Source of the DNA: an uncultured Clostridia bacterium
GTDB taxonomy: Bacteria; Bacillota; Clostridia; Oscillospirales; Acutalibacteraceae
Assembly: GCA_946186665.1 (NCBI GenBank)
Contig: CAMHOE010000014.1
Span: 1-52,575, forward strand
Direction of reading: 5' to 3'
DNA length: 52,575 nucleotides
Position 1 is the first letter of the stretch; each line of letters begins with the position of its first letter. This document shows, one piece after another, positions 1-8,979 of this stretch. Position numbers and translations under genes: made by a program. The notes beneath the pieces are model-generated. The model did not search any database. It saw nothing but the letters and a program-made list of their open reading frames with translations, and was not told where the DNA came from.

Positions 1-50
1 AATTTTGAAAAATTTTTCAGAAGGGTATTGACTTTTAATAGTTAGTCACC

Positions 51-695
51 TCACAATTCTGCCATAGGATCATGCTCAGACCCCTTAAACATTTCTTCTT
101 TTTTCATGCGGAATCCGTACTCCCTGTGAAGCTGTGAGAAAGAGACCGGCTTATCACGGACAGGTATGCCGCCTTCATCGGAATCATACACTATTCTTGT
201 CGGTTTGCAGTTTTCCGAAACGGGCGGTTCGTTTTTAAGCACATTTAAAAGCTCCTCATCCCGTATTCCCAGAACTACAGGCAGAGTCGGCGGGCAGGAA
301 CGTCTGCCTAAAAACAGCGGATAAACGGGATGATTCAGTGCATATTCCAACTGCTCAAGAAACTCCTTATCATCCGTTTCCAGTGCCGCAACAAAAACAG
401 CATCAGACAGATAAAATCTTTCCGTAACATGAGAAGCCTTTTTTCCGGTAGTCTCATGTGCCATATGGAAATCTCTGAGAAGTTTTCCTTCTCTTTCAAC
501 ACGGACTCCAAAGCGAAGCGCATTAAGCGGTTCCAGCTTTTTGGGATCGTCACTTCGCTGTATGCCCAGAGCTGCCGCTAACATTCCGACAACGCCGCTC
601 TTGGTCGGCTCACGTTCCGTTGAACGTATGTTGAATTTTGAATTGCTGCCCCATGCCTGCAAAGGTGCAGCAATTCTTAGTAACAGTGTTGCCAT
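51..695 (-). CDS. cas5e: Cas5e (CasD), type I-E Cascade subunit
   Basis: The protein has 214 residues, normal for CasD. It begins with the Cas5 signature: a short beta strand of hydrophobic residues followed by the L-Q-A-W-G-S motif at about residues 12-17, then an S-G-V-V-G-M-L-A-A helix at about 33-41. Cas5e caps the 5' handle of the crRNA and contacts Cse1 in the Cascade complex. It starts 2 bp after the cas7e stop codon, so it is translationally coupled in the operon order cas3-cse1-cse2-cas7e-cas5e. The next expected gene, cas6e, would begin to the left of the window; the 50 bases before the edge show only intergenic sequence. The identification rests on family motifs and operon position, both strong. 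Confidence 0.95.
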   Translation of the reverse strand: MATLLLRIAAPLQAWGSNSKFNIRSTEREPTKSGVVGMLAAALGIQRSDDPKKLEPLNALRFGVRVEREGKLLRDFHMAHETTGKKASHVTERFYLSDAVFVAALETDDKEFLEQLEYALNHPVYPLFLGRRSCPPTLPVVLGIRDEELLNVLKNEPPVSENCKPTRIVYDSDEGGIPVRDKPVSFSQLHREYGFRMKKEEMFKGSEHDPMAEL

Positions 696-697
696 GC

Positions 698-1750
698 TTA
701 CACCTCGGTCATTTTATCGTTTACTGCCTTTTCAAGCTGTAAAAGAAGTTCGGGAAGTGAAAGCTCTGATGTAATATCATTCAGCCATTCCTCATCCGGT
801 TTTGCGGCGAATTGAGAGTACACTTTCTGCGCATATTCCATCAGCCTGCTTTCGGAAGCAGCAGCATAGCCTTTGTCACTTTTCTTGATCGGATTTTCAA
901 ACGCACCGCAAAGATTGACCGGCTGATCGCTGCGTACAGTGACGTACACCATATCCGGGAAAGTTCTGTTTGCAAATGTATTTTCTTTACCTGTTGGCAT
1001 AGAAAAGACGAATGCCTGACCAAATTTTTTAACTGCTGAAGCAACATTCTCTTTTCCAAGTGTCTCTGCAAGCTCAGTTGCATTCACAGTCGCATATCTG
1101 TAAAGTGTTGATGAATTGAACTCAATTGTTCCGAGATGTCCCGCGCCTGCGTTATCATCGTCCTGAAGATCGTCAACAGCCGTAAAATAGTCATATTCGT
1201 TTTGTACAGCGTGGGTAGATATTGCGTGTGCAACCTGAGCTGCTGCATCAGCATTGAGTGTTGGATCACTTGCAGCCATTCTTCCGAACAATGCAATGTC
1301 AACAGAAAGATTTTCTTTGAGAGCTTCTTTCATTCTTTTAGGTGTCTCTTTACCTTTGAGATCCAGTGTAACAGCAAGTTCTGCGATGGCTTTTGCCTGC
1401 TTATTGCTCATGAAAAACAATGCTTCGGCTTTTTCGTCCTTAAGCTTAATACCCGCACTTTCCAAAGCTTTAACAGCCTTCTTGTGACATTCATCAGCGC
1501 TGATACTGCTGTCCAGCTTTACGATCTCTCTTTCGACCATTTCAACCATATTTTTGGTACGGCTGCCAAGGTCGTATTCGTCAAAAAGCGTTTTGAATTC
1601 TTCACGCATTGCGTGCTTCCATGCCTGTGAAGAAACTCTTGCTCTTACTGCTCCGCCGTAAACGGCTGTCTTTGGGCTGCCCATATCATCTCTGTTTACA
1701 CAGCTGGGCGGTACGGTCTGAAGTACGTGATAATCAATAAATACACTCAT
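698..1750 (-). CDS. cas7e: Cas7e (CasC/Cse4), Cascade backbone subunit
   Basis: The protein has 350 residues, the usual size for CasC. The N-terminus carries the family pattern (I-D-Y-H-V-L-Q-T-V-P-P-S-C-V-N-R-D-D-M-G-S-P-K) and the R-A-R-V-S-S-Q-A-W-K block at about residues 37-46, which is diagnostic of type I-E Cas7. Six copies of Cas7e polymerise along the crRNA spacer and kink the target strand. A Shine-Dalgarno box (AAGGAG) lies about 10 bp before the ATG. It sits 5 bp downstream of cse2 and 2 bp upstream of cas5e, within one transcript. No frameshift or missing segment is visible. Confidence 0.96.
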   Translation of the reverse strand: MSVFIDYHVLQTVPPSCVNRDDMGSPKTAVYGGAVRARVSSQAWKHAMREEFKTLFDEYDLGSRTKNMVEMVEREIVKLDSSISADECHKKAVKALESAGIKLKDEKAEALFFMSNKQAKAIAELAVTLDLKGKETPKRMKEALKENLSVDIALFGRMAASDPTLNADAAAQVAHAISTHAVQNEYDYFTAVDDLQDDDNAGAGHLGTIEFNSSTLYRYATVNATELAETLGKENVASAVKKFGQAFVFSMPTGKENTFANRTFPDMVYVTVRSDQPVNLCGAFENPIKKSDKGYAAASESRLMEYAQKVYSQFAAKPDEEWLNDITSELSLPELLLQLEKAVNDKMTEV

Positions 1751-1755
1751 GGTTA

Positions 1756-2337
1756 TTATTCTCCTTTTTCAATATAATAAAAATCCTGTCCCCATCGAAG
1801 CTGGACTTTTTTCTTTCCTTCGCTGAACTGGCAGTCATAAATATCCTTTGCAAGCATAACGTAATCAAGCTTTATACCTTTGTTACGCATAAGTTCAATA
1901 AGACATCTCATGTGGTGAGAAAGCTCATACATATCATTTGCTGTAACAGCCGGTCCGAATCTTCTCAAAACACGTTCACGTTCATCGTCTGTTTGGTCGT
2001 TCATAAGCATGGCAGCTGCTCTTCCGAAGCTGATCCCATCTTTATGTATGCTTTCGCTGTTTCCCTGCTGATGAAGTGCAAACATCGTAAGTGCTATGTA
2101 TATTGCCCACTCTTCTTTGGTAGGTTCGCCGTTTCTGCTCAGCATCTCATCGGGGATACCATTAAGGAATACTCCCCATAGTTCCGGAAGCTCCCCCGGA
2201 GTTTTTCCGGCTCCTCTTCTCAGATTTGCAAACATTGCTTTGCCGCCGCTGTATTTCATATTTTCTGTCAGCAAAGCTATCTGTCCATAAACATATTTCC
2301 CTACCTTATCCCTTGTAGATATTGTTTTTTCAGACAT
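1756..2337 (-). CDS. cse2: Cse2 (CasB), Cascade small subunit
   Basis: Cse2 is the small alpha-helical subunit that forms a dimer along the Cascade belly and stabilises the R-loop. An upstream in-frame ATG exists at 2358, but I place the start at the ATG at 2337 because GGAGGG lies just upstream of it. This gives 193 residues and an 8-bp overlap with the cse1 stop. The product is rich in basic and aromatic residues (N-L-R-R-G-A-G-K near residue 40, R-R-F-G-P-A near 125), matching the conserved CasB pattern of an Arg-rich segment followed by helical repeats. Position between cse1 and cas7e agrees with all type I-E operons. Confidence 0.93.
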   Translation of the reverse strand: MSEKTISTRDKVGKYVYGQIALLTENMKYSGGKAMFANLRRGAGKTPGELPELWGVFLNGIPDEMLSRNGEPTKEEWAIYIALTMFALHQQGNSESIHKDGISFGRAAAMLMNDQTDDERERVLRRFGPAVTANDMYELSHHMRCLIELMRNKGIKLDYVMLAKDIYDCQFSEGKKKVQLRWGQDFYYIEKGE

Positions 2338-3967
2338 TTTTATCACCCTCCTCTCCATAGATCTTCTTCATCTGACTTTTGAATATAAGCATTGCCTTTG
2401 GTGACGAATAAATAGCGCCATCTTCCTTATGCCCGATTATTGCAGTGTCGTTTGTTTCGGAAACCAGCTCCCGTGCATACATTTCGGTTATTCTCTGCGC
2501 TGTACTCTGCCATTTTAATTGTTTCTTATATTTTTCTTCTTCATCAAGAATATCAGGATCAATAGACCTCAGCCATTCTCTGAAGGGTAAATCAAAGCGA
2601 TAATATAGCTGTGACTTTACAACATTTGGTATCTCCATGTAATGCTTGTCCTTTTTACTGTTGCTTCCGCCGGACGCAACATATAGGTTTTGCGCTAAAT
2701 ATGCTATTATGTTTGCAAGCTTACCGCATCTGTCGATCTCCGTTTCAATTTTCACACGCCAGTCCGCACCAAGATCTGACAGCAATTCAGCGTGCATGGT
2801 AAGTGAGTCTGAATAGACATTTTTAACAAAAAAATCCTTATCACCATACTCGACAGCAGTAATTGAGGTTTTTAACAAAACTGATCGGGGTATCATATTC
2901 TTCCCTTTAAGATAATTTTTAAACCAACTGAGTACTCCTGCCTGTTTACCTCCTTTTTCGTTGAACATCACAGAGAATTCACGCCACATTTGCTTTGATG
3001 AATCATGTCTCTTAGGCGAAAAAACATCGTTCTCTTTTTTAGACGAGTTCCAGACCGTCATTGGTTCAAAGAAGGCATTTTCCTTTTCAAAAAAATCTCC
3101 TCCCAAAAGCTTATAGCTTACTACTTTGTTACCTTTTCTGATAAGAAGTATCCTTCGTGACTGAAGCGTATATAAAGCTGCAAGGTCAGATGGAAGTGCT
3201 ATTTCGGTTCTTTCAGCGTCGGAAACCTTTTCCTGCTCCCATAGTGGATTTTGACTTTCCTGAACTATATCTTCATTAACCATAATAAGATTAAGCATCA
3301 GAGTTTCAAAGAGGTTATTTCCTGTAATATATATCAATCCTAATTTACCAAGCCAGCCCACACCCGGTGATGGCAGACTTCCACCTGCTTTTGCCTTACC
3401 TTCCTTTGTTGGTTTTGATGAAGTATCATCATAAGCATTCAAATACAAAAGCCATCGCGCTGCCTGCGGATATGTCAGGCTTGATTTCTCATTCCCCGAA
3501 TACATTGAAAAAAAGCGGACTTTATTACTGCTCTCCGATATTTCACCGTTTAGTTTAGGCGCGTCATAATCTGTACCTATATTCAGCCCTGCCACCTGAC
3601 CAAAAGGTCTTTCAGTATGAAACAGCCAGAAACGTTCGTGCCATGTTTCAAAATAATCTCCTATCGCTTTTTCGGAAAAGTGCCCTTTTTTCCATAACGC
3701 TTTCCAACGGTAAATGGCTTCATCCTCGCCATCTTCATCAAGCGGAGAGTCGTTTCCGTTTTCATCTGCTCTTGAATATACAGTGTGCAGCACCGCAAGC
3801 ATCAGGCGCATGACAGCAATATCCTGAGTCGGCAGCTCTCCGCTGAGAGACTTATAGTTATGCGCATTCAGTATCGCATCTTTTAGAGACACCTCACTGA
3901 CATTACAATTACTGTCCATTACCCTTATCCAAGGGCCATCGATCAGGTTGAATTCAATCTCATTCAA
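2330..3967 (-). CDS. cse1: Cse1 (CasA/Cas8e), type I-E large subunit
   Basis: This 545-residue protein opens with the CasA N-terminal pattern F-N-L-I-D-G-P-W-I-R-V, followed by E-V-S-L-K-D-A and G-E-L-P-T-Q-D-I-A. The motif R-P-F-G-Q-V at about residues 120-125 is also typical. Cse1 recognises the PAM and recruits Cas3 once the R-loop has formed. The C-terminal third is helical, as in the four-helix bundle of known Cse1 proteins. It starts 6 bp after the cas3 stop and overlaps cse2 by 8 bp. Length is slightly above the E. coli protein (502 residues). No defect is visible. Confidence 0.95.
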   Translation of the reverse strand: MNEIEFNLIDGPWIRVMDSNCNVSEVSLKDAILNAHNYKSLSGELPTQDIAVMRLMLAVLHTVYSRADENGNDSPLDEDGEDEAIYRWKALWKKGHFSEKAIGDYFETWHERFWLFHTERPFGQVAGLNIGTDYDAPKLNGEISESSNKVRFFSMYSGNEKSSLTYPQAARWLLYLNAYDDTSSKPTKEGKAKAGGSLPSPGVGWLGKLGLIYITGNNLFETLMLNLIMVNEDIVQESQNPLWEQEKVSDAERTEIALPSDLAALYTLQSRRILLIRKGNKVVSYKLLGGDFFEKENAFFEPMTVWNSSKKENDVFSPKRHDSSKQMWREFSVMFNEKGGKQAGVLSWFKNYLKGKNMIPRSVLLKTSITAVEYGDKDFFVKNVYSDSLTMHAELLSDLGADWRVKIETEIDRCGKLANIIAYLAQNLYVASGGSNSKKDKHYMEIPNVVKSQLYYRFDLPFREWLRSIDPDILDEEEKYKKQLKWQSTAQRITEMYARELVSETNDTAIIGHKEDGAIYSSPKAMLIFKSQMKKIYGEEGDKNV

Positions 3968-3973
3968 ATATTA

Positions 3974-6595
3974 TCACTCCTTTTCATATGTCAGTCCGTA
4001 TATGAAATCATATCTGAGCTTATATCCTGCCAATTCAGTTTCATTGTTTTCGCCCAGGAAAAGAACAAGCTTATCCTTAAGCAGATAGTGCTTCTGCCAG
4101 TCAGATATGTACGGTTTACATTTTTTCTCAAGCTCAGCTAATGTTTTGTCAATACACCACTTAGCTGAAAATATGCTCGGCAGGCGCAGTCTTTGACTTG
4201 CAATATGTTTGCATTCTTCGTCTGTTAATTTGCCTGATAGTTTAGAATCATCAAGGAACCCTATTGTACCGTCACTGTACAGTTTCATTACTAATACTTC
4301 TATTGAGGCAGTACCATCACGAACAGAAGCCTCTGCCCGACTGTCATTTACAGTTCTTTCAAGCAGACCGTGAATATTTCTGCAAGTTGGCTTTTTCAGT
4401 AAAAATGAACCCGCTTTGCGAACTGAAATATCTTTTTTATTTTTATAGTTCTTATATTCGTCGCTGTCATCAAAAGAATCATACACTTTCTGAACAAGCG
4501 GAGAAATATCATCAGGTAATGTTACAATATCCGTAATATGCTCAAGTGTTTCTTTCAGCAGCCATGTACCGTAAATACTCTTTGAGCCGCTCTTGTCATC
4601 ATCATACTCATCTGTAAGAACATAGCAAACAGGCTGCTTAAATTCATCGGGGCGTTTCCTTGAATGTCTTTGCAGTCTGCCTATGCGCTGCAAAAGAAGA
4701 TCGACAGGACAAATATCGGTTATCAGAAGATCAAAGTCGATATCAAGTGATTGTTCCAGCACCTGAGTTCCTATGACAACAAATCCCTGTCTTTTTTCAG
4801 GTTTACTGTCACTGCCTATTCTTTCCAAGAGTATTTCTTCCTTTGCCGCACGGTCGGGCATAATGTACTGCGCATGGTAGAGCAAAACATTGTCGGTAAT
4901 TTCATTTTGTATCAGTTTTGCGGCGGACTGTGCGCGGCTGACAGTGTTCATTATTATACCAACACAGCTTCCGGAACTTACAGCACTTCGTACAATTTCA
5001 ATCAGGTCTTTATTATTACACTTTAAAATATGGATAATTTTTTTATTTTCATTGTACGGGAGAGCTTCCTGCATGATTTTTCCACCGTCAGTCCATGTGA
5101 GAAGAGGATATAGGGTATTCTTTTCAAAAACCTCATCTGACGTTTTCTGATTAAGATATGCCCTGACCAGAGACATCCGCCGTTTTGACGGCAGTGTAGC
5201 TGAAAGAAGTATTACTGGCGTATGATATGCACCAAGCCATTGCAGTGCACGTTCAAGGTATTGATTCATATAGGCGTCGTAAGCATGTACCTCGTCTATA
5301 ATTATAACCTTTTCTGATAAGCCCAGGTGCAGCAGCATAACATGTCTGCGTTTGAGCGCAAGCATCAGAAGCTGATCTACCGTAGCTACAACAAAATCAG
5401 CAAGACATGATTTCTTACTGTCACAAAACCACGAATGAACGATAACTCCGCTGTCGCTTTCATTTTCCGGAATACCTCTTTGTATCTCTTGAAATGTTTC
5501 GTTAAGTGCAGCATTACCATGCTGGAGCTGAACACTGTGATAAAATTCTTCAGATTGTTTTTCAGCCCAATTTATCACCCTTGGAAAAATTCCGTTTGCG
5601 GTTGCCTGAGTCGGCATACCAAAAAACAATCCGTTCTTTTTACACTTTGATGCTATTAACTCAGCGCAGGAAAGTGATGCCTCTGTTTTGCCGCATCCCA
5701 TAGGCGCTTCGAGAATAAAGAGTCCGGGATCAGCTGCATTTTTGGCGATCTCAATCATACATTTTTGAACTGCTCTCGGTAAGAAACCAAACGTTTCTTC
5801 AAAATCCTTATCTATGTACGTATTTCTTTCGGCAGCCCATTGTTCGGTAAAATTCAAATTTTCCAACGCATTAAGTGTGCGTTTTTCAAAATCTATCTCA
5901 TTACCATCGTCATCAATACTTATCAGCGGAAAAAGTTCTGTATTGCTTGCGATCCAGTCTGCTGTTATGAGAAGTCCGCTAAGCAGCATCTGTGCCTGTG
6001 CATTTATTTCAGGCAGTTCACTTATGCTTTCAAAATCTGACTTAACAAGCGCCTCTTGAATTATACAAGTCCATGAGTCTTCGAGAGTGGAACGAGTTTT
6101 ATCGGTATCGCCAAAAAAGACACGATAATTGACGATATCTTTTCGATCATTCATCAAGTCGGTCACAGATTCGGCGGGAACTCCATGATGAGAACCGACT
6201 ACCGCTGCAATACTCTCCGGGCAGCCATTGTATATAAGTATGGATTCACCGGCATAAGCGTGTGGGGTCTGTTGAATACTGACCTTATCCATCACACTGG
6301 GAATATCAAGATAACGCTTCAGCAATTGTGCCCGTTGCGGAACATTAAAAGCTATTTTGTACTGAAATCCGACCGTAGCTTTACCTATATCGTGAACGAG
6401 AGATAAGAACAATGCAGTCTTTTTTAAAATGGTACTATCCAATGCACAAGAACGGGCAATTGAATCTGAAACAAATTCACCTAGCAAATACTGCATAACC
6501 TCATATGTATCTATATGGTGTATCCAGAGAGGAAGCCAATAAGACTGAGTGCTTTCGGATTTTGCTATATATAGTTTGTTGTGAATCATCATCAT
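3974..6595 (-). CDS. cas3: Cas3, HD nuclease-helicase of type I-E CRISPR
   Basis: Cas3 degrades target DNA after Cascade binding. Numbering from the preferred start, the HD nuclease domain shows H-D-I-G-K at about 68-72 and S-H-H-G at about 135. The SF2 helicase core shows Walker A (A-P-M-G-C-G-K-T) near 297, the DEVH box near 434, S-A-T near 465 and the Q-R-I-G-R motif VI near 636. All motifs are intact, so the enzyme should be active. Several in-frame ATGs lie between 6628 and 6589. The run at 6595-6589 is favoured because AAGAGG precedes it at good spacing. The gene is the first of the cas operon and is preceded by a good promoter at 6745-6773. Confidence 0.96.
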   Translation of the reverse strand: MMMIHNKLYIAKSESTQSYWLPLWIHHIDTYEVMQYLLGEFVSDSIARSCALDSTILKKTALFLSLVHDIGKATVGFQYKIAFNVPQRAQLLKRYLDIPSVMDKVSIQQTPHAYAGESILIYNGCPESIAAVVGSHHGVPAESVTDLMNDRKDIVNYRVFFGDTDKTRSTLEDSWTCIIQEALVKSDFESISELPEINAQAQMLLSGLLITADWIASNTELFPLISIDDDGNEIDFEKRTLNALENLNFTEQWAAERNTYIDKDFEETFGFLPRAVQKCMIEIAKNAADPGLFILEAPMGCGKTEASLSCAELIASKCKKNGLFFGMPTQATANGIFPRVINWAEKQSEEFYHSVQLQHGNAALNETFQEIQRGIPENESDSGVIVHSWFCDSKKSCLADFVVATVDQLLMLALKRRHVMLLHLGLSEKVIIIDEVHAYDAYMNQYLERALQWLGAYHTPVILLSATLPSKRRMSLVRAYLNQKTSDEVFEKNTLYPLLTWTDGGKIMQEALPYNENKKIIHILKCNNKDLIEIVRSAVSSGSCVGIIMNTVSRAQSAAKLIQNEITDNVLLYHAQYIMPDRAAKEEILLERIGSDSKPEKRQGFVVIGTQVLEQSLDIDFDLLITDICPVDLLLQRIGRLQRHSRKRPDEFKQPVCYVLTDEYDDDKSGSKSIYGTWLLKETLEHITDIVTLPDDISPLVQKVYDSFDDSDEYKNYKNKKDISVRKAGSFLLKKPTCRNIHGLLERTVNDSRAEASVRDGTASIEVLVMKLYSDGTIGFLDDSKLSGKLTDEECKHIASQRLRLPSIFSAKWCIDKTLAELEKKCKPYISDWQKHYLLKDKLVLFLGENNETELAGYKLRYDFIYGLTYEKE

Positions 6596-6744
6596 TTTCA
6601 TCCTCTTCATCTTTTTTGTCAGTGTCATATTTTATCATCTTATTATTTTCACGTTTGTTTCAAATCTGTATTATAATCTGTTCCAAACTCTTTGTTGGTA
6701 TTGAATATATTGTATTATCTTTGCATTATTTTTTTATCTATTTC

Positions 6745-6773
6745 ATTATACATCTTCAAATAATGAAAATCAA
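6745..6773 (-). promoter_or_regulatory. Predicted sigma-A promoter of the cas operon
   Basis: On the minus strand a TTGATT -35 box and a perfect TATAAT -10 box are separated by 17 bp. The box lies about 150 bp upstream of the chosen cas3 start, leaving an AT-rich leader. This is the only strong promoter seen before the operon. Confidence 0.55.
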
Positions 6774-6784
6774 TATGAAAATTC

Positions 6785-7289
6785 AATAACAAAAACTGAT
6801 GTGCATTTTATTGTACACTGTACGCTGCTTTTTTATAATATGTTCCCAAGAAGGTTATTTTCAAATCGGTTGAAGGACCAGAGTCATATTCATAAGAAAG
6901 TGCTTTGCCCACATGTATTGATGAGAACTTTGTTGAAAATGACATTTCCTCATAATCCGACCAATAAAACGCACTCATATGACCGCAGCATTCCAGCCAT
7001 ATATCCCCAGGAAATTATCAAGCGTTTGCAGCGTTGAAGTCATGGAAATATCAGCATAAAGCCAATATTCCTTCTCGTATGGTGCTTCAATTTTAAGCAG
7101 CATACATTCCTGCTTATCCGAAGCTATTCTTTTGTGCAGCTTTTTGTTTTCATATACGCCCTGGTATTATAAATATAAAATACAAATATTATAAACACGA
7201 ACAATATCATTTTCAGTAACAAGCAAGTGATCCCTTACAATACACTTATCTGCGATCTTGATATTGTTGACTATATCTTGTTTTGTCAT
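6785..7289 (-). pseudogene. Chimeric gene remnant of conserved unknown families
   Basis: Reading on the minus strand from 7289, a start M-T-K-Q-D-I-V-N-N-I gives about 40 residues similar to the N-terminus of the gene at 13961-14464, then stops. From about 7168 a second open stretch (with E-Y-W-L-Y-A-D-I-S and L-D-N-F-L) continues in another frame after a one-base deletion near 7005. It then reads D-I-W-L-E-C-C-G-H-M-S-A-F and, further on, L-S-Y-E-Y-D. These last motifs belong to a widespread bacterial and archaeal protein family of unknown function. I recall it as related to pRiA4b ORF-3-like or SEC-C-linked proteins, but that name is uncertain. The reading ends near 6790. At least one frameshift and one stop break the gene, so no full product is expected. 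Confidence 0.6.
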
Positions 7290-7312
7290 AATTACCATTT
7301 GCTATAAAAATC

Positions 7313-7342
7313 AAGCCACTCACCGTCTCTGATGAATGGCTT
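7313..7342 (-). terminator. Rho-independent terminator of the DUF4097 operon
   Basis: A 12-bp stem (AAGCCATTCATC paired with GGTGAGTGGCTT, two G-U pairs) with a six-base loop is followed on the minus strand by GATTTTTAT. It lies 58 bp after the DUF4097 stop. Closely related hairpins occur at 14488-14517 and 26187-26215. Confidence 0.7.
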
Positions 7343-7399
7343 ATTATCTTGGATATATATAGTTTTATTCTCAATACGTTTCAGTTAAATACAATCACC

Positions 7400-8374
7400 T
7401 TATTGTGTATCCGTTATTCTAATCCTGATATCACCCGTGCTTGTTGTGATCTCACATTTACCGCCCCTCACAGTTTTCGGCACATTGATATCACCAGTTG
7501 AAGTGTCTGTAATAAACACTTTTTCACTCAATAAGGAACCTGTTACATCACCTGTACTTGTTTTGACAAAGATCTCACCGGCATCACATCCGTCAAATAC
7601 TACATCGCCCGTACTGGTCTTTATATGAAGCAATTCGGATGAAAATACATCCTTGAGACTGATATCGCCCGTGCTGCTCTTGTGCTCAAGACTTTTGCAG
7701 GAAACATCGGTCAGGATCGTTCTGCCTGTGCTTACTCCTATCGTAATACTTCCCTCAGAGGATACCGATTCCATAAAGATCTTTCCTGTTGAAGTGGTGA
7801 GATCCATTTCGCCCGATGATACACAGCTTACCTTGATATCCCCTGTGCTCAGTCTGATCTTTGTCAAGCCTTCAGACGAAGCATCGCACCTTACGCTGCC
7901 GGTAGAGCCTGAAATATCGATCGAATTAAAGGTAAGATCCTTCGGAATAACAATATTACCTGTAGCGGAGTCTATCAAAAGAGAAGCATATCTCTCCTTT
8001 GGCAGATAAATGGTTGTCTTGGGAGAGTCAAACATAAAGATTCCTATATGCTCATACCATTCTCTTGTATCATTTACACTGATCTCAAGAGTGTTATCTT
8101 TTACTTTGACTGTATGCTTCATATTCTCCTGCTCATAACAAACAACTGTACAGCTTTTGTCATCGGACAGAATAAATGATATGTCATCTGTTTTTGCATT
8201 GATCAAAAGATCATCAAAGCTTTGAGTGACATCATATGTATTTGTTTCAAACCTTACATTGCTCAGCTCACTGAGATCCCAATGTATCATGGTCATTGCT
8301 GCGGCAAATAATGCAAGTCCGGAAAAAACACACGCGATAGAAACGATCAACAAGATCTTCGTAGATTTTTTCAT
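7400..8374 (-). CDS. DUF4097 family beta-helix membrane-anchored protein
   Basis: The protein has 324 residues with one N-terminal membrane segment (about 7-29) and no lipobox. The rest is a series of about ten short beta-strand repeats, most containing S-T-G-D, S-T-G-K or S-T-G-R (for example near 180, 195, 215, 235, 255, 275, 295 and 315). This is the DUF4097 putative-adhesin beta-solenoid. The start overlaps the stop of the HAAS gene by 4 bp (ATGA), so the two are coupled. In Firmicutes this trio with PadR is a conserved unit thought to respond to envelope conditions; the molecular role is not established. A terminator follows at 7313-7342. Confidence 0.9.
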   Translation of the reverse strand: MKKSTKILLIVSIACVFSGLALFAAAMTMIHWDLSELSNVRFETNTYDVTQSFDDLLINAKTDDISFILSDDKSCTVVCYEQENMKHTVKVKDNTLEISVNDTREWYEHIGIFMFDSPKTTIYLPKERYASLLIDSATGNIVIPKDLTFNSIDISGSTGSVRCDASSEGLTKIRLSTGDIKVSCVSSGEMDLTTSTGKIFMESVSSEGSITIGVSTGRTILTDVSCKSLEHKSSTGDISLKDVFSSELLHIKTSTGDVVFDGCDAGEIFVKTSTGDVTGSLLSEKVFITDTSTGDINVPKTVRGGKCEITTSTGDIRIRITDTQ

Positions 8375-8979
8375 TGGTCACACTCCTTTCCGATGAGCAA
8401 AGTCTTGATCCGGAAAAAACTCTTTTTCATCAACACCACCAAGCCTTTATCAGCTGCTTTACAGCCGAAGAACAAAAGACAGGAGGAACCTATACCGAAA
8501 AGGCCCAATCCAAGAGAAGCCAATCCTGTAGGGATGTTTGCCGCACTAAAATATACTACAGACACCACCATTTCGTACAGAGCACAAACCGCAAATGATG
8601 CTGTAGCTGCCCACAAAGCAATAACTACAGACCACAATGTGATATAAAGAGAAAATACAACAGCAAGAGCAGCGATCAGAAGCGACGCCCATACAGGTGA
8701 ACCGAGAATTATCAGTATGATCTCCCATGTTTTAAACTTACGTTTCGGCTTTACCTTTTCCTTGACGATTTTTGTAAGAGGATAATCAGAAAGTATTTGT
8801 GACACCACCTCGTCTACGCTTCCGATCTCATCAACGGCTGCTTCTTCGGTATATCCCTCTTCTATACGGTCATCTATCATTTCACTGTAAAAATGGAGTC
8901 GTTCTTCCAGATCCTGCTGCGGCAAGCCTGATAGTCTTGTCCGAAGCTCATAAAGAAATTGTTCTTTAGTCATTTTCAT
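8371..8979 (-). CDS. HAAS/DUF1700 domain membrane protein
   Basis: The protein has 202 residues. The first 70 form the HAAS helical domain: it starts M-T-K-E-Q-F-L-Y-E-L and contains F-Y-S-E-M-I-D-D-R-I-E-E-G and E-E-A-A-V-D-E-I-G-S. Several hydrophobic segments follow between about residues 88 and 180. HAAS proteins are usually encoded directly after a PadR regulator and are believed to be anti-regulators or signal-sensing partners. Here the gene overlaps the PadR gene by 14 bp and the DUF4097 gene by 4 bp. The start could be either Met1 or Met3. Confidence 0.9.
   Translation of the reverse strand: MKMTKEQFLYELRTRLSGLPQQDLEERLHFYSEMIDDRIEEGYTEEAAVDEIGSVDEVVSQILSDYPLTKIVKEKVKPKRKFKTWEIILIILGSPVWASLLIAALAVVFSLYITLWSVVIALWAATASFAVCALYEMVVSVVYFSAANIPTGLASLGLGLFGIGSSCLLFFGCKAADKGLVVLMKKSFFRIKTLLIGKECDQ

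Noticed and set aside
1136-1630. A 164-codon plus-strand frame opposite cas7e
   Set aside because: It is antisense to a well-conserved gene and its translation is Cys/Phe-rich without any family resemblance.
6801-7037. A 78-codon plus-strand frame upstream of cas3
   Set aside because: It is the complement of the broken minus-strand gene, whose conserved motifs show the true coding strand.
6600-7400. Possible CRISPR array or leader next to cas3
   Set aside because: No direct repeats of 28-29 bp with regular spacing are present; the region holds only the promoter, the broken gene and a terminator.
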